Shown here one piece after another: positions 10,570 through 19,575 of a DNA stretch of 64,000 bases. Under the pieces are notes generated by a model that made no database searches, was not told the origin of the DNA, and saw only the letters and a list, made by a program, of their open reading frames with translations. Both the position numbers and the translations under genes were made by a program. The first letter of the stretch is position 1, and every line of letters begins with the position of its first letter. The stretch comes from Rhabdothermincola sediminis (GTDB lineage: Bacteria; Actinomycetota; Acidimicrobiia; Acidimicrobiales; Acidimicrobilacustridaceae): positions 1-64,000 of the forward strand of contig NZ_JACFSZ010000014.1 of the NCBI RefSeq assembly GCF_014805525.1, read 5' to 3'.

Positions 10570-12105
10570 TCAGCCTCCCCCGCCGAAGGCCGCCACGGTG
10601 CTGGTGACGGCAGGGTCCGTGATCCGGAAGATCAGGTTCGGGTAGATGCCGAGCAGGACGATGAGTACCAGCATCGGCGTCCACGCCAGCCACTCCGAGA
10701 GGGTGACGTCCCGGATGTGGCCGTCATGGGCGAACTCGTCCTTGGGGGTGCCGAACGCGACCCGCTGGTAGAGCCAGAGCAGGTACCCGGCGGCGAACAC
10801 CGTGCCGATCGCGGCGATGACCATGTACACGCGGAACAACGTGACGTTGGGATCGGAACCGCCGGGGTCGTAGGCGGAGAGGATCGCCGGGAACTCGCCC
10901 CAGAACCCGGCCAGGCCCGGCAGACCGAGCGAGGCCATGGACGCGAAGCCGAGGATCCAACCCATGTGCGGTGCTTGTTTGAGCAGGCCACCGAGCCGGC
11001 TGATCTCGAGGGTGTGGTACCGATCCTTCGTCGAGCCAGCCACGAAGAACAGCATCCCCGTGATCAGACCGTGCGCCACCATGCCGAAGATCGCGGCGTT
11101 GATCCCGAAGTCGGTCAGGGTGGCGATACCGAGCATGACGAAACCCATGTGGGCGACCGATGAGAAGGCGATGAGGCGCTTCATGTCGGTCTGTGCGAGG
11201 CAGCACAGGGCGCCGTAGATGATGCCGACCACGGCCAGCCCACCGATGACGGGCGCCCAGGACTCAGCGGCTCCGGGGAGGATCGGGAGCGCGATGCGCA
11301 CGAATCCGTAGGTACCCAGCTTCAGCAGCACTGCGGCCAGGATCACGGAGCCGACGGTGGGCGCTTGGGTGTGGGCATCGGGGAGCCAGGTGTGGAACGG
11401 GAACATCGGTACCTTGATACCGAAGCCGATGAACATCCCTCCGAAGATCCACAGGGCGGCGGTGGAGGAGATCGCCGTGGCCGACTCCGGTAGTAGTCGC
11501 ATGTCGAAGGTCTGGATGCTGCCCAGGAAGTACAACGCCAGGAAGCTGATGATCATCAGCGCCGAGCCGAAGAGCGTGTAGAGGAAGAACTTGATCGAGG
11601 CGTACTGCCGTTGCTCGCCACCCCACACGCCGATCATGAAGTACATCGGGAGCAGCACGACCTCGAAGAACACGAAGAAGAGGATGAGGTCCTGGGCGAC
11701 GAAGGAGCCCACCATCCCGGTCTCCAGGATGAGCATGAGGATCAGGAAGGCCTTCGGGTTGCCCGGCTCAGGGATGTGGTTCCAGGAGTAGATGACGCAC
11801 AGCGGCACCACCAGGACCGTGAGAGCCAGGAGCGGCAGGGAGATCCCGTCGAGCCCGACGATGTAGCGGCTGTTGATGAACGGGATCCACTCACGATCGA
11901 CCACGAACTGCAGCGTGCGGCTGTTGTCGAAGTCGAAGTTCGCGATGAGCAACACGCCCATCACGAGCACCGCCCCGCTCGTGAGGAGCGCGACGAGCTT
12001 GTGGAGCTGTTCGTCGCGGCGCGGGATCAGCAGCATGATGGCTGCGCCGACCAGCGGCAGGAACACCGCCAGGCTCAGACCCCAGTCGTTCAGGAATTCC
12101 TTCAT
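10570..12105 (-). CDS. nuoM: Complex I set 1, antiporter-like membrane subunit NuoM
   Basis: 511 aa, normal length, about 14 TM segments. It contains KVPMFPFHTWLPDAHTQAPT, the NuoM signature around the broken helix TM7, and FSSVAHMGFVMLG. It pumps protons as the middle antiporter-like unit of the membrane arm. It starts 27 nt after nuoL1 and ends 6 nt before nuoN1. Confidence 0.96.
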   Translation of the reverse strand: MKEFLNDWGLSLAVFLPLVGAAIMLLIPRRDEQLHKLVALLTSGAVLVMGVLLIANFDFDNSRTLQFVVDREWIPFINSRYIVGLDGISLPLLALTVLVVPLCVIYSWNHIPEPGNPKAFLILMLILETGMVGSFVAQDLILFFVFFEVVLLPMYFMIGVWGGEQRQYASIKFFLYTLFGSALMIISFLALYFLGSIQTFDMRLLPESATAISSTAALWIFGGMFIGFGIKVPMFPFHTWLPDAHTQAPTVGSVILAAVLLKLGTYGFVRIALPILPGAAESWAPVIGGLAVVGIIYGALCCLAQTDMKRLIAFSSVAHMGFVMLGIATLTDFGINAAIFGMVAHGLITGMLFFVAGSTKDRYHTLEISRLGGLLKQAPHMGWILGFASMASLGLPGLAGFWGEFPAILSAYDPGGSDPNVTLFRVYMVIAAIGTVFAAGYLLWLYQRVAFGTPKDEFAHDGHIRDVTLSEWLAWTPMLVLIVLLGIYPNLIFRITDPAVTSTVAAFGGGG

Positions 12106-12132
12106 CTCTGCTCTCTCGCTTCTGGTGACGGT

Positions 12133-14355
12133 TTAGAGGGAGACGGCGAGGACGAATGCACCTGCCAGGATTGCCGCCGCCGCGAACAGGAGCGCGGCGT
12201 ACTGCTGCACCTTGCCGGTCTGGATGCGTCGAAGCACCTGACCAGAGCTCTCCGACACGTACCCCGAGCCGTTGACGATGCCGTCGACGACCCGTTGGTC
12301 GACATCGCGGTACAGGACCCCCGCCAGGGCCACGGAGATGCGACCGGCGGCATTGACCACCGCGTCGATGACGTACTGGTTGAACCAGTACGAGGCCCGA
12401 GCGATCGGGCCCTTCGTGGATCCGACCACGATGTCGGAGTACAGGGTGTCGAGGTAGTACTTGTTCTCGAGGAGCACATACCCCTGGCGGAAGCCGGCGC
12501 GGTGACTCAGCCCGGCGAGAGGGCTCTTGCCCAGCCAGTAGTACTGGTACGCGAGGGCGAAGCCTGCGATCGCGAGGACCGACGAGACCAGCGCCAGCAC
12601 CGGGTTGAACGTTGGGTGTTCGATCTCGGGGAACAGGAACGTGGGCTCCACGAAGTGCTCGAACCGCGTGGTGAGACCCTCCGACAGCGAGAGGATCTTC
12701 GGGAAGTTGAGGAACCCGAAGGTGATCGCTCCCACCGACAGCACCCAGAGGGGGATGGTCATGATGCGAGGCGACTCGTGCGGGGTGCCATGCCCCCGGT
12801 ACTCCCCGAAGAAGGTCAGGTAGATCGCCCGGGTCATGTATGCCGCGGTGAGCAGCGCCCCGACCGCGCCCATGACGAGCATGAGGGTGTAGGCCTGCTG
12901 CTGCCCCTGGGATGCCCCGGCGAGGATCTCGTCCTTCGACCAGAAGCCCGCGAGAGGGAAGATCCCCATGAGCGCCGCGGTGCAGATCACGAAGGTGGCG
13001 AAGGTGGAGGGCATGTGCTTGCGGAGACCGCCCATCTCACGCATGTCGAACGTGTGGTGCGCGGCGTGGCTCACCGACCCGGCACCGAGGAAGAGGCCGG
13101 CCTTGAAGAACGCGTGGGTGAACAGGTGGAACACGCCTGCGGTCCACGCCCCGACACCGAGGGCCAACACCATGTAGCCGAGCTGGCTGATGGTCGAGTA
13201 GGCGAGCACCTTCTTGATGTCGTGCTGCACGAACGCGAGCGAGGCGCCGACGAGGATCGTGACCCCGCCGATCAGGGCCACGTAGTTGATCGAGTTGGTC
13301 CCGATGTTGAGCCCCTCGAAGAACACCGCGTAGAGCCGGGCGATCAGGTAGACACCTGCCACGACCATGGTGGCGGCATGGATGAGCGCCGAGACCGGTG
13401 TCGGCCCCGCCATGGCGTCGGGGAGCCAGGTGTGGAGCGGGAACTGGCCGGATTTCGAGGTGACACCCCCGAAGAGCAGCAGCGCGCCCACGAGGAGGAG
13501 GGTCTGGTTGGCTGCGGGTGAGAGCGCGTAGCCGTTGATCTCGAGGATCTCGAAGGTGCCGCCGGCGGCGAAGAACGTGACCACCACGCCGAGCAGCAGG
13601 CCGACATCGCCCACTCGGTTGGTGAGGAAGGCCTTGAGCGCGGCGTCGGTGTTCTTCTTCTCCTCCCACCAGTGCCCGATCAGCACGAACGAGCAAACCC
13701 CCACCAACTCCCAGCCGACCACCATCTGCAGGATGCTCGACGACATGACGTAGAAGAGCATCGCCGCGGTGAAGAGGCTGAGGAAGGCGTAGTAGTGGGT
13801 GAAGCGCACATCGCCGTGCAGGTACTCGCGCGAGTAGATGTGCACCAACAGGGAGATGATCGTCACCGTTACGAGCATCATGGCGGTGAGACCGTCGACC
13901 AAGGTGCCGACCTTGAACTCCACCCCGCCGTTCTGGAACCAGGTGATCTGGTGGACGACCGGCGGCACCTCGTGATGCTCACCCTCCTCGGCCGCGGTCG
14001 CCGCTGCCAGCCCGAGACCGGCAGCGTGCTCGCCTTCCGCGGCAGGACCGGCGGGCTGCTCGGCCGGCGACCCCGGTGCTTCGTCCGCACCGCCGCCGCC
14101 CTCGCCTCCGGGGCTGCCGTGCTCGCCGCTGTCGAAACCGTGTTCCACCGAAGGCGGATCGTTGACCCGCTGGACCCACTGCGTGGCCACACCGAGCGAC
14201 AGGACCAGGCAGGCGGCGACCGCGGTGATGCCGATGGCCGCCGTTCCCCGTTCTGGCAGTCGCTTGCCGAAGAAGAGGATCGTCAGGAAGGAGCCCGCCA
14301 TGATCACCGGGATGATCCAGGCGTTCTCGAGGAACCAGCCGGCTGTTGGATCCAT
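12133..14355 (-). CDS. nuoL: Complex I set 1, distal membrane subunit NuoL with a low-complexity insert
   Basis: 740 aa, about 80-120 longer than typical NuoL. Core motifs are present: GWELVGVCSFVLIGHWW, KSGQFPLHTWLPDAMAGPTP, and a long C-terminal part with the lateral helix region. Residues about 65-130 (DNA about 13966-14163) form a Gly/Ala/Glu/Pro/His-rich stretch between the second and third hydrophobic segments, absent from NuoL2. It would sit in a loop at the membrane surface. The gene follows nuoK1 by 7 nt. Confidence 0.95.
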   Translation of the reverse strand: MDPTAGWFLENAWIIPVIMAGSFLTILFFGKRLPERGTAAIGITAVAACLVLSLGVATQWVQRVNDPPSVEHGFDSGEHGSPGGEGGGGADEAPGSPAEQPAGPAAEGEHAAGLGLAAATAAEEGEHHEVPPVVHQITWFQNGGVEFKVGTLVDGLTAMMLVTVTIISLLVHIYSREYLHGDVRFTHYYAFLSLFTAAMLFYVMSSSILQMVVGWELVGVCSFVLIGHWWEEKKNTDAALKAFLTNRVGDVGLLLGVVVTFFAAGGTFEILEINGYALSPAANQTLLLVGALLLFGGVTSKSGQFPLHTWLPDAMAGPTPVSALIHAATMVVAGVYLIARLYAVFFEGLNIGTNSINYVALIGGVTILVGASLAFVQHDIKKVLAYSTISQLGYMVLALGVGAWTAGVFHLFTHAFFKAGLFLGAGSVSHAAHHTFDMREMGGLRKHMPSTFATFVICTAALMGIFPLAGFWSKDEILAGASQGQQQAYTLMLVMGAVGALLTAAYMTRAIYLTFFGEYRGHGTPHESPRIMTIPLWVLSVGAITFGFLNFPKILSLSEGLTTRFEHFVEPTFLFPEIEHPTFNPVLALVSSVLAIAGFALAYQYYWLGKSPLAGLSHRAGFRQGYVLLENKYYLDTLYSDIVVGSTKGPIARASYWFNQYVIDAVVNAAGRISVALAGVLYRDVDQRVVDGIVNGSGYVSESSGQVLRRIQTGKVQQYAALLFAAAAILAGAFVLAVSL

Positions 14356-14362
14356 GCTCGGG

Positions 14363-14677
14363 TCAGCCCTTCATGAGATCGACTTCGTCGATGTCGATGC
14401 TCCGGCGGTTGCGGTAGATCATCAACACGATGGCGAGACCCACCCCCACCTCAGCGGCGGCGATCGCGATCACGAACAACGCGAACACCTGACCGGACAG
14501 GTTCGCCGGGTCGGTGGCGTGCCAGAGCGCTCCGAAGGCCACCAGGTTGATGTTGACCGAGTTCAAGATGAGCTCGATCGAGAGAAGCACGAGCACCGCG
14601 TTGCGGCGGGCCAGCACCCCGTACACGCCGATGCAGAAGAGGACCGCGCCGAGGAAGAGGAACTGGTTGACGAGCAT
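14363..14677 (-). CDS. nuoK: Complex I set 1, membrane subunit NuoK
   Basis: 104 aa with three TM segments, standard for NuoK (ND4L). It shows [20 protein letters not shown] with the conserved membrane glutamate, and [13 protein letters not shown] with the second one; both belong to the E-channel proton path. Its ATG sits at the nuoJ1 stop (14677), so the two are likely translationally coupled. Confidence 0.95.
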   Translation of the reverse strand: MLVNQFLFLGAVLFCIGVYGVLARRNAVLVLLSIELILNSVNINLVAFGALWHATDPANLSGQVFALFVIAIAAAEVGVGLAIVLMIYRNRRSIDIDEVDLMKG

Positions 14678-15207
14678 CAGTCGCGCCTCGCGAGGACGAT
14701 GGCGCCGATGAGGGCGGCGAGCAGGAGCACGGATACCACCTCGAAGGGCAGGAGGTACGTGGAGAAGATCGAGTCACTGACCTGAGCGGTTCGTTGCACG
14801 AGGATCTGCCCGAACTGCCTGTCCTGGAACCCGTCCCACAGAGCGAAGCCCATGACGGCGAACAGCATCACGGCGATCCCTGCCCCGACCGCCCGCGCCT
14901 GTGCAGGATTGTCGAGCTGCGTCGAGCGGCCCATCGGAGCCCGGGTGAGCATGATGCCGAACAGGAAGAGCACGACGATCGCCCCGATGTAGACCAGCAC
15001 CTGGGTGATAGCGACGAACTCCGCTGCCAAGAGGATGAACTGGGCGGCGATGCCACCGAGGACCAGGACCAGCCACAGGGCCGCATGCACCATGTTCTTG
15101 ACGGTCACCACCTTGACCGCCGAGACGACCATGCCCACCGCGATCACGTAGAACGCGATGTTCTGGGCGACCAGCAGGTCGGCGACGAGCATCCCCTGGG
15201 ACCCCAT
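14677..15207 (-). CDS. nuoJ: Complex I set 1, membrane subunit NuoJ
   Basis: 176 aa with five TM segments. It has [20 protein letters not shown] and [16 protein letters not shown], the ND6 family core containing the pi-bulge helix. The ATG at 15207 overlaps the nuoI1 stop as TGATG, the junction type used repeatedly in this operon. Longer upstream readings in this frame are the antisense-free shadow of nuoI and are rejected. Confidence 0.94.
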   Translation of the reverse strand: MGSQGMLVADLLVAQNIAFYVIAVGMVVSAVKVVTVKNMVHAALWLVLVLGGIAAQFILLAAEFVAITQVLVYIGAIVVLFLFGIMLTRAPMGRSTQLDNPAQARAVGAGIAVMLFAVMGFALWDGFQDRQFGQILVQRTAQVSDSIFSTYLLPFEVVSVLLLAALIGAIVLARRD

Positions 15208-15707
15208 CAGCGTGGCACCTTCTTGACCTTGACCTCGGCGCCGCTCTCGTAGGGCTCGAAGTCGGGGACGGTCTGCATCCATTGGCCGAGGCGTTGCTTG
15301 TCGTGCAGCAGGTCCGCGATCCGCAGCTCGCTGAACTCGTACTCGGGGCTCCAGAACAGCGCCTCGAACGGGCAGACCTCCACACAGATCCCGCAAAACA
15401 TGCACAGCGAGAAGTCGATGTCGAACCGGTCGAGCGCGTTCTTCTGGCGCGGCTTGCCGCCTTCCCGTCGGGGAGGCGCCAGGTACTTGTGGGCCTCGAT
15501 GTAGATGCACCAGTCGGGGCACTCGCGGGCGCACAGCATGCACGCCGTGCAATTCTCCTCGTGCAGGGCGATGACACCCCGGGCCCTGGGAGCAGGCTGC
15601 TCCTTCTCGTGCGGGTACTGCACAGTGACGGGGCCGTCGGTGAGCGTCTTCACCATCTCGCCGAACGTGACGCCGAGACCCTTGAGGAGACCGGGGATCT
15701 TGGGCAT
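15207..15707 (-). CDS. nuoI: Complex I set 1, 2x[4Fe-4S] subunit NuoI
   Basis: 166 aa. Two ferredoxin motifs are seen, [12 protein letters not shown] and [12 protein letters not shown], which bind clusters N6a and N6b that pass electrons towards N2. It starts [18 protein letters not shown], the amphipathic helix that attaches the subunit to NuoH. TGATG overlap with nuoH1. It lacks the long acidic, His-rich tail of NuoI2. Confidence 0.95.
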   Translation of the reverse strand: MPKIPGLLKGLGVTFGEMVKTLTDGPVTVQYPHEKEQPAPRARGVIALHEENCTACMLCARECPDWCIYIEAHKYLAPPRREGGKPRQKNALDRFDIDFSLCMFCGICVEVCPFEALFWSPEYEFSELRIADLLHDKQRLGQWMQTVPDFEPYESGAEVKVKKVPR

Positions 15708-16744
15708 CAGAACACCACCTTGAACACACCCGTGACCACGATGTTCACGAGGGCCAGCGGGATCAGGAACTTCCAGGCGAGCGTCTGCAGCTGGTCCTCG
15801 CGGAAGCGCGGGTAGGTGAAGCGGAACCAGAAGATGAGGAACGAGACCAGCATGATCTTCGCGAAGAGGACGGCTGGCCCGAGCACGTAGTACCAGTCGC
15901 TGTTCGTGTCGAGCCACGGGACCGCCCAACCGCCGAGGAAGAGGATCGCCGCCACCGCCCCGAACGCGAAGGCCGTCGCGAACTCGGCGAGGAAGAAGAA
16001 CAGGAACCGGAAACCGGAGTACTCGACCTGGTAGCCGGAGACGATCTCGGACTCGGCGACCGGCATGTCGAAGGGGGTCTGGGTGAGCTCTGCCTGCACG
16101 GCGGCGAGAAAGATCGCGAAGCCCACGAACTGCGTGAGGATGTAGGGGAACCCGATGCCGTCCCAACCGAAGATCCCGCTGTTGTTCTGCGCCTCGACGA
16201 TGCCGTTCAGGTTCAGCGTGCCGGCCTGGATGACCACCCCGACCACAGCGAGCACCAGGGGCAGCTCATAGGCGATGAGCTGGCCGGCGGCGCGCAGCCC
16301 GCCGAGGAGCGAGTACTTGTTGGCCGACGCCCAACCGGCCATCAGCACGCCGATGACCGACAGTGACGAGACGGCCAGCACGAAGAAGATCCCCACGTCG
16401 AGATCCTCAACCACGAGATGCTTGCTCGCCGGGATGGTCACGTAGACGAGGAAAGTCGACATCAGGACCACGACCGGTGCCGCCTTGAAGACGAAGCTGT
16501 CGGCACCGTTGGGCATGAGGTCTTCCTTCTGGAGGAACTTCACGCCGTCCGCGAGGAGCTGGAGCAACCCTCGGGGGCCGGCTTCCTGTGGGCCGAGCCG
16601 GCTCTGCATCCAGCTCATCACCTTGAACAGGAACACGATGCCGAGGATGAGCGCCGTGGTCGGCACCACGACGGCGACCACGAGCAGCTTGATGACCGTG
16701 GCCAGCCAGTACGGCGGGTCGAACTGAGCCAGGAGGGAGATCAC
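15707..16744 (-). CDS. nuoH: Complex I set 1, membrane subunit NuoH
   Basis: 345 aa, eight TM segments, normal length. It shows [44 protein letters not shown] split over the quinone-chamber loop, and [13 protein letters not shown]. NuoH forms the quinone entry tunnel and couples to the E-channel. The GTG at 16744 overlaps the nuoD1 stop as GTGA, which fixes the start; upstream readings belong to nuoD1. Confidence 0.95.
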   Translation of the reverse strand: MISLLAQFDPPYWLATVIKLLVVAVVVPTTALILGIVFLFKVMSWMQSRLGPQEAGPRGLLQLLADGVKFLQKEDLMPNGADSFVFKAAPVVVLMSTFLVYVTIPASKHLVVEDLDVGIFFVLAVSSLSVIGVLMAGWASANKYSLLGGLRAAGQLIAYELPLVLAVVGVVIQAGTLNLNGIVEAQNNSGIFGWDGIGFPYILTQFVGFAIFLAAVQAELTQTPFDMPVAESEIVSGYQVEYSGFRFLFFFLAEFATAFAFGAVAAILFLGGWAVPWLDTNSDWYYVLGPAVLFAKIMLVSFLIFWFRFTYPRFREDQLQTLAWKFLIPLALVNIVVTGVFKVVF

Positions 16745-17943
16745 CGGTCGATGTCTCCCAGGATGAAGTAGAGGCTGGCCAGGATGGTCACCAGGTCGGG
16801 CACGTAGACGCCCTTGCTGACCCAAGGGATGATCGAGACGTTGTTGAACGAGGCCGAGCGGATCTTGACCCGGAACGGCACGAGGTCACCCTTGCTGACG
16901 ATGTAGTAGCCCATCGCACCGAGGGGGTTCTCGGTCTCGACGTACGCCTCGCCCTCCGGCACCTTGATGATGCGCGGCACCTTGGCCATGATCGGGCCGC
17001 TCGGGATCGTGTCGAGGAGCTGATCCACGATGTGGGTCGCCTCCCGGGTCTCCTGCAAGCGCACCCACGTTCGAGCGAACGAATCCCCATCGGGATGGGT
17101 CCAGACCCGCCAGTCGACCTGGTCGTACACCAGGCCCGGTGGGCAGCTGTCGCGGCGGAGGTCCCAATCGACACCGCTGGCACGGATGTTGGCCCCCGAG
17201 AGCCCGTACGACAGTCCGACGTCCGCAGGGATGACCCCGATACCCCGGCAACGGGCTTGGAAGATCTCGTTGCCGAGCACCAGGTCGTCAAGCTCGTCAC
17301 AGAGGCGACGCATCATCTGCATCGCCTTCTTCGTCTCGTCGATCCAGCCTTTCGGGAGATCGTCCTTCAACCCGCCGATCCGGTCGAAGTTGGGGTGGAA
17401 GCGACCGCCCGTGACAGCCTCGATCTGGTTGAGGACGTATTCACGATCGCGGAAGGCATAGAAACCCGCTGTCAGCCCGCCGAGCTGGAGCCCGATGTCA
17501 CCGAGGAACAGGGCGATGTTCGCCATGCGCGACATCTCAAAGAGGATGGTGCGGATCCACTGCGCCCTCGGCGGCGCCTCGATGCCCATCAACCGCTCGG
17601 CGGCGAGGATGAACGGCACCTCGTTGGCGAAGCTGCCCAGCCAGTCGATCCGGTTGATGAGGGTCGTGACCTGCGGGTAGGAGCGGACCTCGGTGAGCTT
17701 CTCGTAGCCGCGGTGCATGTAGCCACACAGCGGCTCCGCCGAGATGATCTGCTCCCCGTCGAGCTTGGCCACGATCCGCAGGGTCCCGTGCGTGGCGGGG
17801 TGCTGCGGGCCGATGTTGAGGGTCATGCCCTCGGTCTCGAGCTCCAGGTTGACCCTGGCGTCGGCGGCGCGAGCAGCCACGTAGGCGAACTTCTCGCGCT
17901 CGGCGAGGAACGGCTCGTCTCGGAGATCGGTGGGCGCGGTCAT
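16741..17943 (-). CDS. nuoD: Complex I set 1, quinone-site subunit NuoD (49-kDa type), atypical pocket
   Basis: 400 aa. GPQHPATHG, HRGYEKL and ASGVDWDLRRD place it in the NuoD family. It lacks the helix with MEALIHHFK that NuoD2 and Thermus Nqo4 have, and reads AKVPRIIKVPEGEAYV instead, as in the 11-subunit complexes of Bacillus type. Two quinone-pocket positions are unusual: W101 stands where the quinone-contacting tyrosine normally follows RMD/RLD, and Y392 replaces the aspartate of the C-terminal SLDPVMGDVDR pattern. His48/His52 are kept. R78 matches the arginine methylated by NDUFAF7 in mammals. ATGA overlap with nuoC1 fixes the start. Confidence 0.93.
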   Translation of the reverse strand: MTAPTDLRDEPFLAEREKFAYVAARAADARVNLELETEGMTLNIGPQHPATHGTLRIVAKLDGEQIISAEPLCGYMHRGYEKLTEVRSYPQVTTLINRIDWLGSFANEVPFILAAERLMGIEAPPRAQWIRTILFEMSRMANIALFLGDIGLQLGGLTAGFYAFRDREYVLNQIEAVTGGRFHPNFDRIGGLKDDLPKGWIDETKKAMQMMRRLCDELDDLVLGNEIFQARCRGIGVIPADVGLSYGLSGANIRASGVDWDLRRDSCPPGLVYDQVDWRVWTHPDGDSFARTWVRLQETREATHIVDQLLDTIPSGPIMAKVPRIIKVPEGEAYVETENPLGAMGYYIVSKGDLVPFRVKIRSASFNNVSIIPWVSKGVYVPDLVTILASLYFILGDIDR

Positions 17944-18638
17944 CCACCCTCCTCTTCCTCGTCGCCGGCGCCACCCGGCATGGGTTCAACATCGACGATG
18001 CCCGGCCAGGGCTTCACCCGGCGGGCGAGGAGCGGGAAGTCCTTGCGCAGCGGATGCCCCTCGAACCCCGAGGGGAGGTAGATGTGGGCAAGGTTCGGGT
18101 GCCCGGTGAACTCGATCCCGAACATCTCCCAGGTCTCCCGCTCGTGCCAGTCGGCTCCGTGGTACACGGGCACCCAGCTCGCCACCCGCAGGTCGTCATC
18201 GGGCAGGTCGGCCTTGAAGACCACGCCCAGGTGGCTCCGGGTGCTGTAGAGGTGAGCAAGGAGCTGGAACCGGGTGTCGCCTCCCGCGCAACCCGTGGTC
18301 ATCGGGCTGGGCTCCTTCGGCTCGGCACCGTGGATCGCGAGGTCTTCCTGGCTGTCCATGTCACGCCCGAACGGCGAGGGCAACCAGTCGATGGCCGAGA
18401 GGAAGTCGAAGAAGTCGAGGCGGAGGCGGTTCTTCGCGACCTCCGCGGTGTGCCTCCACGCGTCACGATCGACCCGCACCCACAGTGTCTGGCCGGGGCT
18501 GATGTGCGAGCCCACGACGGCGTCGCCCAGTTCACTCGCCAGGATCGCGAGCAGCTCCTCGCGACGCTCGTCGCGCTCGGGTGCTTCCTCCCCGGCAGCA
18601 GTGTCGGTGGCCGTGTCAGCCGACGACAAGGGGCTCAC
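17940..18638 (-). CDS. nuoC: Complex I set 1, hydrophilic subunit NuoC (30-kDa type)
   Basis: 232 aa. The C-terminal half has [19 protein letters not shown] and [16 protein letters not shown], the NuoC signature. The first 30 residues are acidic and low in complexity. NuoC contacts NuoB, NuoD and NuoI and is structural, without cofactors. The GTG at 18638 (inside the end of nuoB1, 23-nt overlap) is the likely start; a TTG three codons later is better spaced from GGAAGG, so the exact start is uncertain. Confidence 0.92.
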   Translation of the reverse strand: MSPLSSADTATDTAAGEEAPERDERREELLAILASELGDAVVGSHISPGQTLWVRVDRDAWRHTAEVAKNRLRLDFFDFLSAIDWLPSPFGRDMDSQEDLAIHGAEPKEPSPMTTGCAGGDTRFQLLAHLYSTRSHLGVVFKADLPDDDLRVASWVPVYHGADWHERETWEMFGIEFTGHPNLAHIYLPSGFEGHPLRKDFPLLARRVKPWPGIVDVEPMPGGAGDEEEEGG

Positions 18639-19116
18639 CCTTCCAGCGTTCAGCCATGTCCTCGTTGTGGATGCGCTCCTGGAGGAGGACGATGCCCTCC
18701 AGCAGGGCCTCGGGGCGAGGTGGGCAACCCGGCACGTAGACATCGACCGGGATGAGCTGATCGACGCCCTTGGTCACGGAGTACGAATCCCAGTAGGGGC
18801 CTCCGCAGTTGGCACAGCTTCCCATGCTGATGACGTACTTGGGATCGGGCATCTGCTCGTACAACCGGATCAGCGCCGGTGCCATCTTGTCGGTGACGGT
18901 TCCGGCGATGACCACGAGATCGGCCTGCCGAGGGCTGGCCGGGAACGGGATGACGCCGAGCCGCATGACGTCGTAGCGGGGCGAGGCGAAGGCTGCGCCC
19001 ATCTCGATCGCGCAGCACGCCAGACCCCACTGGTACACCCAGATGGAGTACTTCCGGCTGAGGTTCAGCAGCCTGGTCAGCGGCTTCGGCATCTTGCCGC
19101 TCTCGACTAGACCCAC
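18616..19116 (-). CDS. nuoB: Complex I set 1, N2-cluster subunit NuoB
   Basis: 166 aa. The N2 [4Fe-4S] ligands are all visible: the tandem pair in GLACCAIEM, the cysteine in [11 protein letters not shown] and the one in [12 protein letters not shown]. NuoB passes electrons to quinone at the interface with NuoD. The GTG at 19116 is chosen because AGAAGG lies seven bases upstream; it overlaps nuoA1 by 10 nt. A GTG at 19137 and an ATG at 19092 are alternatives. Confidence 0.94.
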   Translation of the reverse strand: MGLVESGKMPKPLTRLLNLSRKYSIWVYQWGLACCAIEMGAAFASPRYDVMRLGVIPFPASPRQADLVVIAGTVTDKMAPALIRLYEQMPDPKYVISMGSCANCGGPYWDSYSVTKGVDQLIPVDVYVPGCPPRPEALLEGIVLLQERIHNEDMAERWKGEPLVVG

Positions 19117-19484
19117 CGCAACACCTTCTTGCGCCACGCGTAGACGAGCCCGAGCGCGAGGATCACGATGAAGACTCCCATCTCCACCAGCCCGAACACG
19201 CCGTAGGTCTCGAGCCGTGTCGCCCAGGGAAAGATGAACACGGCCTCGACGTCAAACAGCACGAAGAGCAGGGCGAACACGTAGTAGCGGATCTGGCTCT
19301 GGCTCCAGCCGGTGCCCACCGGGTCCACGCCACTCTCGTAGGTGATGTACTTCTGCTCCTGCGGACGAACCGGCCGCAGGATGCGACCGACACCCAGCAT
19401 CAACCCGGCCATGGCGAGGCCGAGCCCGCCGAAGATGGCCACGGTGAGGTACTGGCGCACGAAGTCCGAGTACGTCTGAGACAT
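19107..19484 (-). CDS. nuoA: Complex I set 1, membrane subunit NuoA (first gene of the 11-gene operon)
   Basis: 125 aa with three TM segments. It has [20 protein letters not shown] and [15 protein letters not shown], the ND3 pattern with its acidic residues. It opens the nuoABCDHIJKLMN set, which has no nuoE, nuoF or nuoG anywhere nearby other than those of set 2. A TAGGCT hexamer ends 9 nt before the ATG and no SD is present, so it may have its own near-leaderless promoter. Confidence 0.94.
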   Translation of the reverse strand: MSQTYSDFVRQYLTVAIFGGLGLAMAGLMLGVGRILRPVRPQEQKYITYESGVDPVGTGWSQSQIRYYVFALLFVLFDVEAVFIFPWATRLETYGVFGLVEMGVFIVILALGLVYAWRKKVLRWV

Positions 19485-19493
19485 CGGCCGACG

Positions 19494-19499
19494 AGCCTA
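19494..19499 (-). promoter_or_regulatory. Candidate -10 (TAGGCT) for the second complex I operon
   Basis: TAGGCT on the minus strand, 9 nt before the nuoA1 ATG, within the 91-nt gap after nuoN2. A weak TTCCTG lies 18 nt upstream as a possible -35. It would allow set 1 to be expressed apart from set 2. Confidence 0.45.
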
Positions 19500-19532
19500 G
19501 TGAACGCGAGAACAAGGCAGGAAATCCGTGCT

Positions 19533-19553
19533 CTCGGGCCGTCACCACCCGAG
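19533..19553 (-). terminator. Possible weak hairpin between the two complex I operons
   Basis: CTCGGG and CCCGAG arms (6 bp) around a 9-nt loop, downstream of the nuoN2 stop. No U-run follows, so it is at most an attenuator or RNA-processing site; complete termination is not supported. Confidence 0.3.
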
Positions 19554-19575
19554 TCCTCGCCCCGCGGGCCCTCGC

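Noticed and set aside
11611-13521. Very long antisense reading frame (636 codons) opposite nuoM1/nuoL1, and similar ones opposite acs, nuoN, nuoL2 and lhr
   Set aside because: Composition (His/Glu/Asp/Arg-rich, few hydrophobics) is the mirror of membrane-protein codons in high-GC DNA; the minus-strand genes are unambiguous.
14677-15729. Upstream extension of nuoJ1 as a 350-aa protein
   Set aside because: The extra N-terminal part is the out-of-frame reading of nuoI; the TGATG junction at 15207 gives the normal 176-aa NuoJ.
16741-17943. Missing MEALIHHFK helix in NuoD1 taken as a deletion unique to this genome
   Set aside because: The 11-subunit NuoD of Bacillus type, as I recall it, has the same AKVPKIIKAPKGEA replacement, so it is a clade feature. 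Only the Trp and Tyr substitutions are kept as unusual.
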